Source of the DNA: Ignavibacteria bacterium
GTDB taxonomy: Bacteria > Bacteroidota > Ignavibacteria > Kapaibacteriales > UBA2268
Direction: 5' to 3'
Length of the DNA: 64,000 bases
Assembly (NCBI GenBank): GCA_026417135.1
Contig: JAOADV010000001.1
Coordinates: 248,001 to 312,000, forward strand
The position numbers and the translations under genes are program-made. Position 1 is the first letter of the stretch; each line of letters opens with the position of its first letter. Positions 52,877 to 62,288 of this stretch are shown here, piece after piece. The notes below the pieces were generated by a model. It did no database searches. It was not told where the DNA came from and saw nothing but the letters and a program-made list of their open reading frames with translations.

Positions 52877-55800
52877 CTATTTCAGATAAATCATTTGTTT
52901 TGTAATTTCAATCCCATTGAAATTAAGCTTGTAGAAATATACCCCGCTTGCAAGATTAATAGAGACTGGGTCGAATTCAATACTATAAGTACCACCGTGA
53001 ACATTCGCATCGAAAAGATTAGCAAGAACCCTACCGTAAGTGTCAACTAAAACTAATTTTGCTTTACCTACCGAAGGCACTGTAAAGGTAATGGAAGTTG
53101 TTGTAGCAAATGGATTCGGCTTGTTTTGCTCCAATTGAATATCATTGACAACTTCGGTTACGCCAGCAACTTGTCGGAAAGTTACGGTAACAACAGCCGA
53201 AGAGGAATTTACCTCGCCACAGCTGTTGCTTACCTTACAATAATATGTTCCAGCATCTTCGCTTGTTACATTCGCTTTTTCGTAAGTTGCAGAATTAGCC
53301 CCTGGAATTGGTTGTCCATTCTTATACCATTGATATGTAAATGGTTGTGAACCATCTGCATCGACAGTCAATGTAAGAGTTTGACCAACATTTAAGTTAA
53401 TCGATGCGGGAGGTTGCTGGGTAATGCGGGGTTTCATATTAACAAACAAGGAAGCAGATGAGGAAACAAGTTGATAGTTTGTAGGTGGCAAAGTCAAAAC
53501 AACATCGTAACTTCCAGCATCGGCAAGCATAAGATTAGAAATAGTAAGAGTAGAACTCTTTGAGCCAGAAACTCGCCCATTATCAGTTAAAGGAACCCCA
53601 TCTTTTCTCCATTGGTATTTCAATTCTGTACCATTAGTAAATGTTGCTTCGACGCTGAAAGAGGCAGTTTGAGATTCACAGGCAGTTACATTTTCTGGTT
53701 GCTTTGTGATTGTGATACTTGGAACTGTTATAGAAAAGCCACGGGCAGTATCGCTACCGCAATGTCCAGTAATATAAACCCAGTAGTCGGATGCTATGTC
53801 GGATGGACGCACATCACGAATAGTTAACACGTTAGATTTAGAGCCAGAAATCCTATCGTTGTCTTCTAAGGCAAAGTTACCCCTATACCATTGGATTATT
53901 ACATCTCCCGAAGGTTTAATTCCTTCAACATTCGCATCGAAGCTAAACATAGCGACATCGCCAACTTTGACAATTTGCTGTTTATTTGCTTTTGTAATTT
54001 TTGTTCTCGAGTGCACATAAACAAGAACCTCATCTGTAAAGACGGGGCGAACACCACGGCAATCTTGTATTGTAAGTCGACAACGATAAACACCAGAATT
54101 CTCGAACTTTACACTACGCATCGTCAAAACTGGTGTCCTAGCACTTGGATTATCCAGAATATCGACTCCATCTTTTTGCCATTGGTAATTAAGAACAACT
54201 CCTTCGGTTACCACGAAAAGCATTACATCGTCGTTTGGACAAGCTGCTTGGGAGACTGGTTGCTTAGCAATGTTAAATAGTGGCCAAACTGTAACGCTTA
54301 TTACATTCGACGGGACACCTTCGCCAGTTGGGTAACAAGCAGGCGAACCATAAACGAGAAGCCGATATTCACCACTCATCGATGGGTCAGCAATTCGAAA
54401 TTCAAGAGTTCTCGAACGTGCAGTTGGGAATTTTTCAATATCAAGATTCTGCCAAGCACCACCAACATTCTTTTGCCACTGATATCCAGTAATTGTACCA
54501 TGCGCCGACGTTGTGAGAGTGAAATTATCGGTTTCACAAATGTTTGTTGGGTCTTTGTCGCATCGGATAACATTATTTTTCACAGTCTCGGTAACATCGA
54601 CATAAGCTGAATTAGAAGCAACTTGTGCGGGCCCGCAATTACCCGGACCCAAGACAAGTACGCGATAGAAACCTGTTGCCTCAGCTGGATTTGAAATAGG
54701 CTGGATTAAATTTGGACCAGTAGCCCCAGGAATATTAATCCAGACATTTGGGTTGTTGGCATCTCGCTTTTGCCATTGCCAACCAGTAATTGTTCCAGTC
54801 GAGCTGCTTGTTAATGTAATAGTGGGATTTCGGTCAATACAAATAGAGGAATTCGACGGATGCGTAACTATTGCAATTGGGGATTCTACTCTTAGATGTC
54901 GTTCCGTTGCAGTTGTTGTTACACCGAAGAAACTTACTATACAACCATAGGTAGCCGAATCCGCTTGAACAATAGGACTAAGTGTCAAGGTCGAGCCTGT
55001 TGCCCCAGGTATATTCGAAGAATTTCTTGTCCATTGGTAGGAAAACGCTGGGCTCGTAACAGTTCTGCTAATACCATCAGCATAACCAGTAATCGAAGGA
55101 GTAGTAGACATTGTTACGCTACCATCTCTACAATACACAGTTCGTAAGGGTGAAAAAGCAACAGGAGTTGTCGTTATAAAGGGAACAACTTCGTCGCATC
55201 CAATAACTGTTGAACTGGTACGGCGGGTTTCTCGGTCGAAATCTATTGTAATTCCACTTATAGTAGGAGCTAAGAAACGATTATCTCCTATAGTTGAGCC
55301 AGTCAAATGAAGGTCATTATTAGCTATAAAGACTGGCTGTAAATCTGTGGAGTTAGCATCGCCCCCAGAAGATGTACGCCAAGCAGATAGTGAAGTCCTA
55401 TCTCCTCCATAAAATCCAAGAATTCCATAAGAACCATACGCATAATAGTTGTTATAATTAATCGTGGAGAATGTGTAACCCGAAGGCACATAAACAGTAT
55501 ACATTTTACTACCAGAAATAGCACTACCCAAACCATTAGCAAATATGTTATTCCTTAGGTCCGTTCCCGTTACTCCTGTGGATGTTATTATCAAGCAGGC
55601 ACTCATACTCGCAGAGGAACCAACGTTCGCTTGATTACCATACATATGTATTGTATTATGGTAGATTTTGTAATTTGTTCCACCAGTGAGCCTGATTCCA
55701 AATGGATTATAAATAGTAGAGGAAACACTGTAATTCATCGTATGAATATCGTAAATCATATTATTAGCAATCAAAATATCGGAGTTTCCAGTGGAAGTAG

Positions 55801-57667
55801 TAACATTAATACCATAAGCACCCCACCCACCGGAAGACTCTTGATAAATACCGTAAATTCTATTGCCCACAATTTGAGTTTCTCTATTATCTTGTCCAAG
55901 CTCGATTGCGGCGATATTTGTCCCGTCGTTTCGAATAATGTTGTATACGGTATTATTCATAATTCTTGCTCCAGGTGCAAATCGAAGAAGGTTAATGCCA
56001 CGAAATCCAACATAATCAGCTGAATTGTCCGAACCAATAATGTTGCCAATAATTCTCAAACTGTCGATTGTTGCACCCGACACACCAGCTATGTAGATTC
56101 CTTGGTAGCACCTCGAAATTGCGTTATTTTCGATAGTTAAGAAATCATGGTCAGCCCCATCAACATAAAGTCCAATACTTGAAGTTTGCGAAGTTGTTCT
56201 TCCAATAGCAATAAGATTACAATTTCGTATGGTAACATTTGTGCAACCTTGGTTAGTTCCAAGGGACCACAAACCTATTGGTACACCAGCTGTTGCCGAC
56301 GTAGCGTCGTTTCTAATTGTAAGATGCCTACCACTGCCGCCTATACTACCATCGATGATGACACGGTCAGCTCCATAAAGAACAACAACAGCTGTACCAG
56401 AATAGCTTCCAGAAATTGTTCTGCTTCCTCCAGAAGGTCTTATAGTTAATGTGTACCCACTACCATCATATTCAGTCCACTGATTAAGAACTGGCTGACT
56501 TGGAGGTGTTTCAGTAATGTCTGTCATAATCAACAGAGTAACATTTCCTCTCATACCAAAGGTATTAATTTCGTAAAATGCTTCTGAAAGAGTTTGATAA
56601 TATTGTCCCGTTCCAACCGTATAAGTTCCAATCCTAGGACCACGCACTTCACGAGCACCAGTAGGATTTGTAATCGAAGGAGTATAATCAGTTGTTCCTA
56701 TGCGAAAACTGGTGCACTGAGCATCGAGTAGATTGCCTTCGGAAGCTGTAGAAGAAATATCATAGGCAAGCCAAAAATAATTAGTTCCAGCTGCTAGTGT
56801 TTGCGAACCAGTAACCGTGAAAGTCCCCGAAGGACTTGAAATTGTCGAGCCAAATTGTGTAGATGTCGAAAAGGTCGAAGAAGTTCCAGTATAAAAGACT
56901 CTTGCAGCTGTAATATCTGCCGTGTTCGTTGTTCCAGTAGTATTGAAAGTAATACTCGATAATGTAAGAGGGCTTGCTGAGCCTTCTGTTGTAACTTCCA
57001 ACGCAATTATTGGTTGATTAGTAAATCCCCGACCAACACCACCAACTACTTGCAAGGTTCTCGAAGAACGATAAGTCATTGTACTAGGATATTCAACGTA
57101 GCACACTTCATCAATATACATATCATTACCGAAGCCGCTGTATGCTTGGAAAATAATATAATTTGTCGAACCATTAAAACCAGAGGGGATGTTATACGAA
57201 TAGTAATTCCAACTTGCGGAAGCAGCGTATCTGTGAACGGCACCTAACCGAGTTGCATTAGTTAAGTTGGGTTGAGTGTTAACCCATACAATAACACTAT
57301 CCGGAGAGCTAGAATAACCAGGGTCCCGATACATATAGAAACTCACGGTTGGTGTTGCCGAACCTCTTTGCGACCAGTCAATCGCAGGAGTAACTAAAAT
57401 AGCCCAAGAACCAGAGCTGGCACTATATGAATAATAGCCAGCCATTCCAGCACCAGAATAGGGAGAAGTCGATGGATACCTTCCTGATGTTAGCCTTTCC
57501 CAATTGTAGCTACCACTTCCAATTGACCTTGACCAACCAGAAGGTGGGAAAGTAGTCCCATCAAACGATTCACATCGAGTTATTTGCGAAAGAAGAGTGT
57601 AATTCGAAGTTGCTAAGAAAAGAATTAATAGTAAAAGCGCAGAAGAAAAGAGTTTGGAAAATCTCAT
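52877..57667 (-). CDS. Giant secreted adhesin-like protein with beta-helix, Ig-like domains and T9SS sorting domain
   Basis: A 1596-residue exported protein. After a signal peptide (about 1-27) comes a jelly-roll/MAM-like domain (about 30-195, with CESFDGTTFPPSGW and YIDEVCYVEYP). A beta-sandwich repeat follows (about 205-335, with GTNYFWLAYDISSTA), then a right-handed beta-helix (about 345-800, NTTI-type turns such as NVTIRNCNLIAIG and DSLRIIGNIIG). At least six Ig-like domains (about 830-1500, DAGTYYCKVSNSCG) precede a T9SS type A sorting domain ending FNGIEITKQMIYLK. The ATG at 57667 is preferred to an in-frame ATG at 57694 because AAGGAG lies seven bases before it. It probably sits on or beyond the cell surface. 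It may bind or degrade a polymer, but no catalytic residues are assigned. Confidence 0.87.
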   Translation of the reverse strand: MRFSKLFSSALLLLILFLATSNYTLLSQITRCESFDGTTFPPSGWSRSIGSGSYNWERLTSGRYPSTSPYSGAGMAGYYSYSASSGSWAILVTPAIDWSQRGSATPTVSFYMYRDPGYSSSPDSVIVWVNTQPNLTNATRLGAVHRYAASASWNYYSYNIPSGFNGSTNYIIFQAYSGFGNDMYIDEVCYVEYPSTMTYRSSRTLQVVGGVGRGFTNQPIIALEVTTEGSASPLTLSSITFNTTGTTNTADITAARVFYTGTSSTFSTSTQFGSTISSPSGTFTVTGSQTLAAGTNYFWLAYDISSTASEGNLLDAQCTSFRIGTTDYTPSITNPTGAREVRGPRIGTYTVGTGQYYQTLSEAFYEINTFGMRGNVTLLIMTDITETPPSQPVLNQWTEYDGSGYTLTIRPSGGSRTISGSYSGTAVVVLYGADRVIIDGSIGGSGRHLTIRNDATSATAGVPIGLWSLGTNQGCTNVTIRNCNLIAIGRTTSQTSSIGLYVDGADHDFLTIENNAISRCYQGIYIAGVSGATIDSLRIIGNIIGSDNSADYVGFRGINLLRFAPGARIMNNTVYNIIRNDGTNIAAIELGQDNRETQIVGNRIYGIYQESSGGWGAYGINVTTSTGNSDILIANNMIYDIHTMNYSVSSTIYNPFGIRLTGGTNYKIYHNTIHMYGNQANVGSSASMSACLIITSTGVTGTDLRNNIFANGLGSAISGSKMYTVYVPSGYTFSTINYNNYYAYGSYGILGFYGGDRTSLSAWRTSSGGDANSTDLQPVFIANNDLHLTGSTIGDNRFLAPTISGITIDFDRETRRTSSTVIGCDEVVPFITTTPVAFSPLRTVYCRDGSVTMSTTPSITGYADGISRTVTSPAFSYQWTRNSSNIPGATGSTLTLSPIVQADSATYGCIVSFFGVTTTATERHLRVESPIAIVTHPSNSSICIDRNPTITLTSSSTGTITGWQWQKRDANNPNVWINIPGATGPNLIQPISNPAEATGFYRVLVLGPGNCGPAQVASNSAYVDVTETVKNNVIRCDKDPTNICETDNFTLTTSAHGTITGYQWQKNVGGAWQNLDIEKFPTARSRTLEFRIADPSMSGEYRLLVYGSPACYPTGEGVPSNVISVTVWPLFNIAKQPVSQAACPNDDVMLFVVTEGVVLNYQWQKDGVDILDNPSARTPVLTMRSVKFENSGVYRCRLTIQDCRGVRPVFTDEVLVYVHSRTKITKANKQQIVKVGDVAMFSFDANVEGIKPSGDVIIQWYRGNFALEDNDRISGSKSNVLTIRDVRPSDIASDYWVYITGHCGSDTARGFSITVPSITITKQPENVTACESQTASFSVEATFTNGTELKYQWRKDGVPLTDNGRVSGSKSSTLTISNLMLADAGSYDVVLTLPPTNYQLVSSSASLFVNMKPRITQQPPASINLNVGQTLTLTVDADGSQPFTYQWYKNGQPIPGANSATYEKANVTSEDAGTYYCKVSNSCGEVNSSSAVVTVTFRQVAGVTEVVNDIQLEQNKPNPFATTTSITFTVPSVGKAKLVLVDTYGRVLANLFDANVHGGTYSIEFDPVSINLASGVYFYKLNFNGIEITKQMIYLK

Positions 57668-57756
57668 TGCTAACTCCTTATATTTAAAAAACATACAATT
57701 AACACAAAAATCATTGCTAATTTAATAAAAATTCAATTTTATACCAAACATAAAAT

Positions 57757-58755
57757 TTACTTGAAACGATAACTTTTGATAAGATCCCATTTTAGAATTT
57801 GTTGAATTGTTTGTTGAAAAATTTTCGGACTACCTACATCTAAATTTGCTTCAAGGGTAATTGTCATTTCCTGAACACTCCCGCCAGCATTAAGTTTTAA
57901 ATCGATTTTACCCTTTGCATCAACTAAATTATAGGGAAGCGAAAGATTTTGTAACCCATAAAACCTTGTAGGTTTATAAATAACAAAAGGTTTTGAAAAT
58001 TTTCCCTCAATATAATACTTATTATTTAGAAAACCAGTAACTTTTAACTCTAATGTATCGGATAGATTAATTCCTTCAATTTGCATTTCAATCGGGGAAA
58101 ACCAAATCGAGTCGCGATAAACATATTTTAAAGGATATTGGATTTTAAAAACATCAGCAATATGTTTTAACCGAGGCGTACTTAAACCTTCCGTCCAATT
58201 AAAAATTGACATAGTATCACGAACGTGGGGTTTAAGCTGTTCAACATAATCTTTGTAATAATCCAATTTTTCGCCTTCAATTTTTGCAACCTCGCCATAC
58301 GGAGAATAAATGATTGTGAATTCCTTTCCCATTGGAATGCTCATAGCTTGAAAGTCCTCGAACTTGAGAATGTTTGGGTCACTAACTTCAATATTAATAA
58401 ACTCGTATGTTTTTTCCCCTTCGATAAACTTGTAATGCATAGAATCAATAGAAACTTCAACTTTCGCAAAACCATCTTTTGGGGGGTCGGGTTGAAACAA
58501 AGTCATAAAATAAGTAATTATTCGCTTATATTCGATAATTGAACTATCAATGTAGAGCCTTTTAACAATTGTTGTATCGACATAGTTGTAATTGTAGTAA
58601 ACAAGAGGCTTATAATATCCTTTCAAATTATATGCTGGGGGTAATTGCGGTTCTTGCAAACCCTTTTGAATTTTTTCTTGGGCGGTCGAAAAATTTAATA
58701 TTAGATTGAACAATAAGTAAACAAGGACCAACTTGCTAATGTCATTCCATCCCAT
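57757..58755 (-). CDS. Hypothetical secreted protein
   Basis: I do not recognise this 332-residue protein confidently. It has a signal peptide (about 1-26, ending FSTAQ), then a beta-rich chain with YNYNYVDTT, MSIPMGKEFTIIYSPYGEVAKIEG and a final LKWDLIKSYRFK, loosely like lipoprotein families of Bacteroidota (DUF6263-like). Its first codons overlap the end of the Nudix gene by 55 bases. No other start codon is available nearby that would preserve the signal peptide, so the overlap looks real. Lacks cysteines in conserved positions and catalytic motifs. Confidence 0.7.
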   Translation of the reverse strand: MGWNDISKLVLVYLLFNLILNFSTAQEKIQKGLQEPQLPPAYNLKGYYKPLVYYNYNYVDTTIVKRLYIDSSIIEYKRIITYFMTLFQPDPPKDGFAKVEVSIDSMHYKFIEGEKTYEFINIEVSDPNILKFEDFQAMSIPMGKEFTIIYSPYGEVAKIEGEKLDYYKDYVEQLKPHVRDTMSIFNWTEGLSTPRLKHIADVFKIQYPLKYVYRDSIWFSPIEMQIEGINLSDTLELKVTGFLNNKYYIEGKFSKPFVIYKPTRFYGLQNLSLPYNLVDAKGKIDLKLNAGGSVQEMTITLEANLDVGSPKIFQQTIQQILKWDLIKSYRFK

Positions 58756-59234
58756 ATTGTTCCCGATTTGATATTATCAATTATTTCATCGTAACTAAAA
58801 ATACAAACAGAAATTTCTTCGCTTTCATCTAACTTCTGTTTAAACTTTTCAAGATTGCTTGCAATAAATACATTACAAATTTCATCTGTTAAACCATTAC
58901 AAGGATTGAAATGCCCAATTTTTTTTATTTCACCTGCCTTGTAACCAGTCTCCTCGATTAATTCATTTAGAGCACTTTCTTCGATAGTGAAGCCTTTTTT
59001 CACTCCGCCACCCGGAAACTCTAAACTTTCCCTTTTATTGAGATATCTGTATTGTTTTGTCAAAATAAAACGATTATCCTCCAGCATTGGAATAATCATT
59101 ATTGAACCAAGTGTGTGAACATAGTAATACTTAGCAATTTTTTTATTTGGTAATACATAATCTTCGACAATATACTCCCAATAAGGGTTTTTATCGACAA
59201 TTACTTCGGAAACTTTTTCAAATTTATTAAACAT
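58701..59234 (-). CDS. Nudix hydrolase, ADP-ribose pyrophosphatase-like
   Basis: A 177-residue Nudix hydrolase. It has the conserved approach FPGGGVKKGF and the Nudix helix ESALNELIEETGY, in which the usual Arg of REUxEE is Asn (LNELIEETG). The preceding sugar-binding strands (YRYLNKRESLEFPGGG) resemble NudF/ADP-ribose pyrophosphatase. The Arg change may alter metal binding, although the catalytic Glu residues are kept. It lies between ndk and the secreted protein gene, with a 55-base overlap with the latter. The intended nucleotide is not certain. Confidence 0.8.
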   Translation of the reverse strand: MFNKFEKVSEVIVDKNPYWEYIVEDYVLPNKKIAKYYYVHTLGSIMIIPMLEDNRFILTKQYRYLNKRESLEFPGGGVKKGFTIEESALNELIEETGYKAGEIKKIGHFNPCNGLTDEICNVFIASNLEKFKQKLDESEEISVCIFSYDEIIDNIKSGTIWDGMTLASWSLFTYCSI

Positions 59235-59286
59235 TTAGAAAAGCAAAATATGAATATATTAAAGACAAAATGTATTCAAAAAAGTT

Positions 59287-59712
59287 TCAAGAATTTTGCA
59301 CTATTTCACCAGATGAGAAAAAGAACAAAACCTCCCTTACTCCATTTTCCATCGAATCGGAGCCGTGAATTGCATTTTTCTCAATATTTGTGCCGTAAAG
59401 CTTGCGAATAGTTCCTTCTTCTGCTTTGGCTGGGTCGGTTGCCCCAATAAGTTTACGAAAATCATCGATTGCATTCTCCTTTTCGAGAGCCATGGCAACA
59501 ATGTTGCCACTAGTCATATACTTGACTAAATCTTCGAAAAAAGCTTTCCCACGATGAATTTCGTAAAATGCTTCTGCTTGCTCCTTACTAAGCCGTGTCA
59601 ATTTCATCGCAAGAATTCTAAAACCAGCCTTTTCGATACGCGAAACAATATCCCCAATAACATTTTTCCCAACGGCGTCGGGTTTGATTATTGCTAATGT
59701 TTTTTCAATCAT
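59287..59712 (-). CDS. ndk: Nucleoside diphosphate kinase
   Basis: Transfers the gamma-phosphate from ATP to nucleoside diphosphates through a phospho-His intermediate. The 141-residue protein begins with MIEKTLAIIKPDAVGK and has the catalytic segment NAIHGSDSMENG (about 113-124, with the phosphorylated His). The length is normal for bacteria. It starts 14 bases after sucD, and Nudix, the secreted protein and sucD-ndk probably form one minus-strand operon. Confidence 0.97.
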   Translation of the reverse strand: MIEKTLAIIKPDAVGKNVIGDIVSRIEKAGFRILAMKLTRLSKEQAEAFYEIHRGKAFFEDLVKYMTSGNIVAMALEKENAIDDFRKLIGATDPAKAEEGTIRKLYGTNIEKNAIHGSDSMENGVREVLFFFSSGEIVQNS

Positions 59713-59726
59713 ATTATCCCCTAAAA

Positions 59727-60653
59727 TTATTTTGCTTTACTTTTCTTTTTGAGCTTCTTGTTATAGACTTCAAGGACTGTTCTTCCAATATCTGCGGGAG
59801 ACTCAACAACAGTTACCCCAGCACTGTTTAAAGCATCAATTTTTTCTTTAGCAGTTCCTTTCCCACCAGCAATGATAGCACCAGCGTGTCCCATCCTTCT
59901 ACCGGGAGGCGCTGTTCGCCCAGCAATAAAAGCAACAACTGGCTTGTTAACATATTTTTTTATGTATTCAGCGGCTTCTTCTTCGGCTGTCCCACCAATT
60001 TCACCTATCATCAAAATGATTTCAGTTTTGCTATCTTTATTAAAGAGCTCAATAACATCGATAAAATTTGTCCCTACAATAGGGTCGCCGCCTATTCCAA
60101 TACAAGTACTCTGCCCCAATCCAACATCGGATATTTGCTTAACAGCTTCGTAGGTTAAAGTACCACTTCTCGAAACAACTCCAACTGTACCAGGTCTGTG
60201 AATAAAGCCGGGAATTATACCCAACTTACACTCTCCGGGTGTAATAATACCGGGACAATTCGGACCAATCATCCTCGATTTAGATGATTTTAAAGCAGAA
60301 TATACTTTAACCATATCTTTTGTCGGAATTCCTTCGGTTATGGTAACTATGAGTTTAATTCCACCGTCGATTGCTTCAAGAATCGCGTCGGAAGCAAAAC
60401 TTGGGGGTACGAAAACTACGGTTGCATCGGGCTTTGTTTCGCGCACAGCATCACGAACAGAATTAAATACTGGAACTTCTTTCGGAAATGGAAATGCATC
60501 GGTTCCACGATACTTAGTTCCTCCCTTGCCCGGAGTAACACCACCAACAATTCGCGTTCCATACTCCAGCATCTGAGCAGTATGAAATGTACCCTCGCTA
60601 CCAGTAATTCCTTGAACGATTGCTTTTGTTTTTTTGTTGACCAATATGCTCAT
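59727..60653 (-). CDS. sucD: Succinyl-CoA ligase, alpha subunit
   Basis: The CoA-binding, phospho-His subunit of succinyl-CoA synthetase in the TCA cycle. The 308-residue protein has the N-terminal Rossmann CoA site [13 protein letters not shown] (about 13-25), [18 protein letters not shown], and the phosphorylated His in [11 protein letters not shown] near 250. The length is as expected. The beta subunit (sucC) is not in the window, so it may be located elsewhere. It is the first gene of the ndk cluster. Confidence 0.96.
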   Translation of the reverse strand: MSILVNKKTKAIVQGITGSEGTFHTAQMLEYGTRIVGGVTPGKGGTKYRGTDAFPFPKEVPVFNSVRDAVRETKPDATVVFVPPSFASDAILEAIDGGIKLIVTITEGIPTKDMVKVYSALKSSKSRMIGPNCPGIITPGECKLGIIPGFIHRPGTVGVVSRSGTLTYEAVKQISDVGLGQSTCIGIGGDPIVGTNFIDVIELFNKDSKTEIILMIGEIGGTAEEEAAEYIKKYVNKPVVAFIAGRTAPPGRRMGHAGAIIAGGKGTAKEKIDALNSAGVTVVESPADIGRTVLEVYNKKLKKKSKAK

Positions 60654-60745
60654 AAGATGCCCCCGATAAAGTCAAAAAAATGCAAATTAAAAGATTTTGA
60701 TTACTTAAGCAATTAAAAGATACTATTAAACTAATTAAAAACATT

Positions 60746-62230
60746 TCATTCTGGGATTTTTGGAAGCCAAAGTATTTCCTCGCGAATTGGGCTGTTGCGG
60801 GAATTAAATACTCTATGGTAAAATTTTTTCTCCGATGGATAGTAATACTTAGCCAATTCATCAAGTTTCAAATCTTTATCTAAAAGCAGTGCTTTAAACT
60901 TGTGTCCTCGCAAAGCCCCAACAAATTCCTCTCGGAATTTTTCCTTAATCGAGGAATTACTAATTAAAATGTCGTTGACCAAAACGTAATGAGGATAGCT
61001 TGTCTTCCCAACTGACCTTTGAATAAAATTGTGGCATAAAAGATAAACATCCCCATCGAAATTTTTGACAAAATGTAATATATTCTGAATATTTTTTTTG
61101 TCTTCTTCTCGAGGTATTGGAACAAATGGGTCGTAAACAAGGAGAAGAAACTGAGAAAAGACAAGTAACTTCAAGAAAAAGTTAAATTCTTTCGATTTAA
61201 AATGCTCTTGAATGTTACTGTATGCTATTGGAAAAACAATTGATAAAGCTGTAACGAATGGTATTAGCACATTGAGAAATCCACCATAATGTAAGCGAAG
61301 GAGATAAGAATTAATTAAAGTACCAAATAGAAGTGCAAGTAAAAATAAATTGCTCGAAACAAAACTTTTAGATTTCGACAAAAAGAAGAATACGCAAAGA
61401 ATCAAAGAAATAGAATAAAAAGGTAGTAAATCTGTTGTCCAAAAAGAATAAAGCCGAGACAAAATCCAATGGTGAGATGATGGAAAGGAAAAATTCCAAA
61501 AAATATACCATCCATTGGAAACATAATATTCTACAGCGGTCGAAACTGCAATTGATAGAAAGTAAACAATTCCATTTGTGTAGGATAGTCGTCTATTCTT
61601 AAAAAAGAGAGCAATTAACAAAAATGGATGTATAAAAAGATAACTTTGTTTTGTGTAAAATGCTAAAAAAGCAAAAGTTCCCGATAAAACTTGGTGTACT
61701 TTTTTTTCTTTAATCAAAAAATAAAAAGATAGAATGAAGAACAAATTAGCTGTTGTATCGACTCTTGCAATATCGAACCAATAGCCAGTCGTCGAGTACG
61801 ATAGCCCAAAAAGTCCCATTCCAATAGCTGCGTAGAAATTATCGCCAGTTTGGTCCTTTACAATCTTAAAAATGATAATTTCGGAAACAACAAAAGATAA
61901 AATAGCAAGTAACCTTAAGGTGAAAAAACTTGGAGCTGACACAAACGAAAGGAGATATCCAAGATAATAAAATAAAGGGGTATAAATATATGGAATGAAT
62001 TCAAGGGATGGCTCGGCAAAGATGCTTTTATTTTCGATTAGCCGCAATATATGTTCAATTGTTCCACCCTCCATCCATTCCAATTCATAAGGATAACCAA
62101 GGCGTAAAATAAAAACTAAAGCAAGAACCAACTGTGAACAAACAACGAATGAAATGAGAAGGATTTTCAATAGCCTATTTTTATATCCTTCGCTTGAATT
62201 TAAATTGGTTTTTCTTTCCTTAAACGCCAC
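60746..62230 (-). CDS. GT-C type membrane glycosyltransferase (PMT/GT39-like)
   Basis: A 494-residue protein with about ten hydrophobic helices, starting at GTG. It has an early acidic loop (LEWMEGGTIEHILR, about 52-65) after the first helix, as in GT-C enzymes that transfer sugars from lipid-linked donors. The C-terminal part (about 400-494) is a soluble domain. The family includes dolichyl-phosphate mannosyltransferase-like and ArnT-like enzymes; neither donor nor acceptor can be assigned. No alternative ATG exists until about residue 54. Located 92 bases upstream of sucD. Confidence 0.72.
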   Translation of the reverse strand: MAFKERKTNLNSSEGYKNRLLKILLISFVVCSQLVLALVFILRLGYPYELEWMEGGTIEHILRLIENKSIFAEPSLEFIPYIYTPLFYYLGYLLSFVSAPSFFTLRLLAILSFVVSEIIIFKIVKDQTGDNFYAAIGMGLFGLSYSTTGYWFDIARVDTTANLFFILSFYFLIKEKKVHQVLSGTFAFLAFYTKQSYLFIHPFLLIALFFKNRRLSYTNGIVYFLSIAVSTAVEYYVSNGWYIFWNFSFPSSHHWILSRLYSFWTTDLLPFYSISLILCVFFFLSKSKSFVSSNLFLLALLFGTLINSYLLRLHYGGFLNVLIPFVTALSIVFPIAYSNIQEHFKSKEFNFFLKLLVFSQFLLLVYDPFVPIPREEDKKNIQNILHFVKNFDGDVYLLCHNFIQRSVGKTSYPHYVLVNDILISNSSIKEKFREEFVGALRGHKFKALLLDKDLKLDELAKYYYPSEKKFYHRVFNSRNSPIREEILWLPKIPE

Positions 62231-62259
62231 TCTAAATTACAATTTTAAAGAGATTTCTT

Positions 62260-62267
62260 TATATTTG
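62260..62267 (+). promoter_or_regulatory. Candidate -7 box for the last secreted protein gene
   Basis: TATATTTG fits TAnnTTTG and ends 21 bases before the ATG at 62289. No -33 element is visible. Confidence 0.35.
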
Positions 62268-62288
62268 TTATTTACACAAACTTCAAAA

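Noticed and set aside
53126-57247. Several plus-strand frames of 60-130 codons over the giant secreted protein gene
   Set aside because: They oppose a gene with clear domains and a sorting signal on the minus strand, and have no start signals or familiar products.
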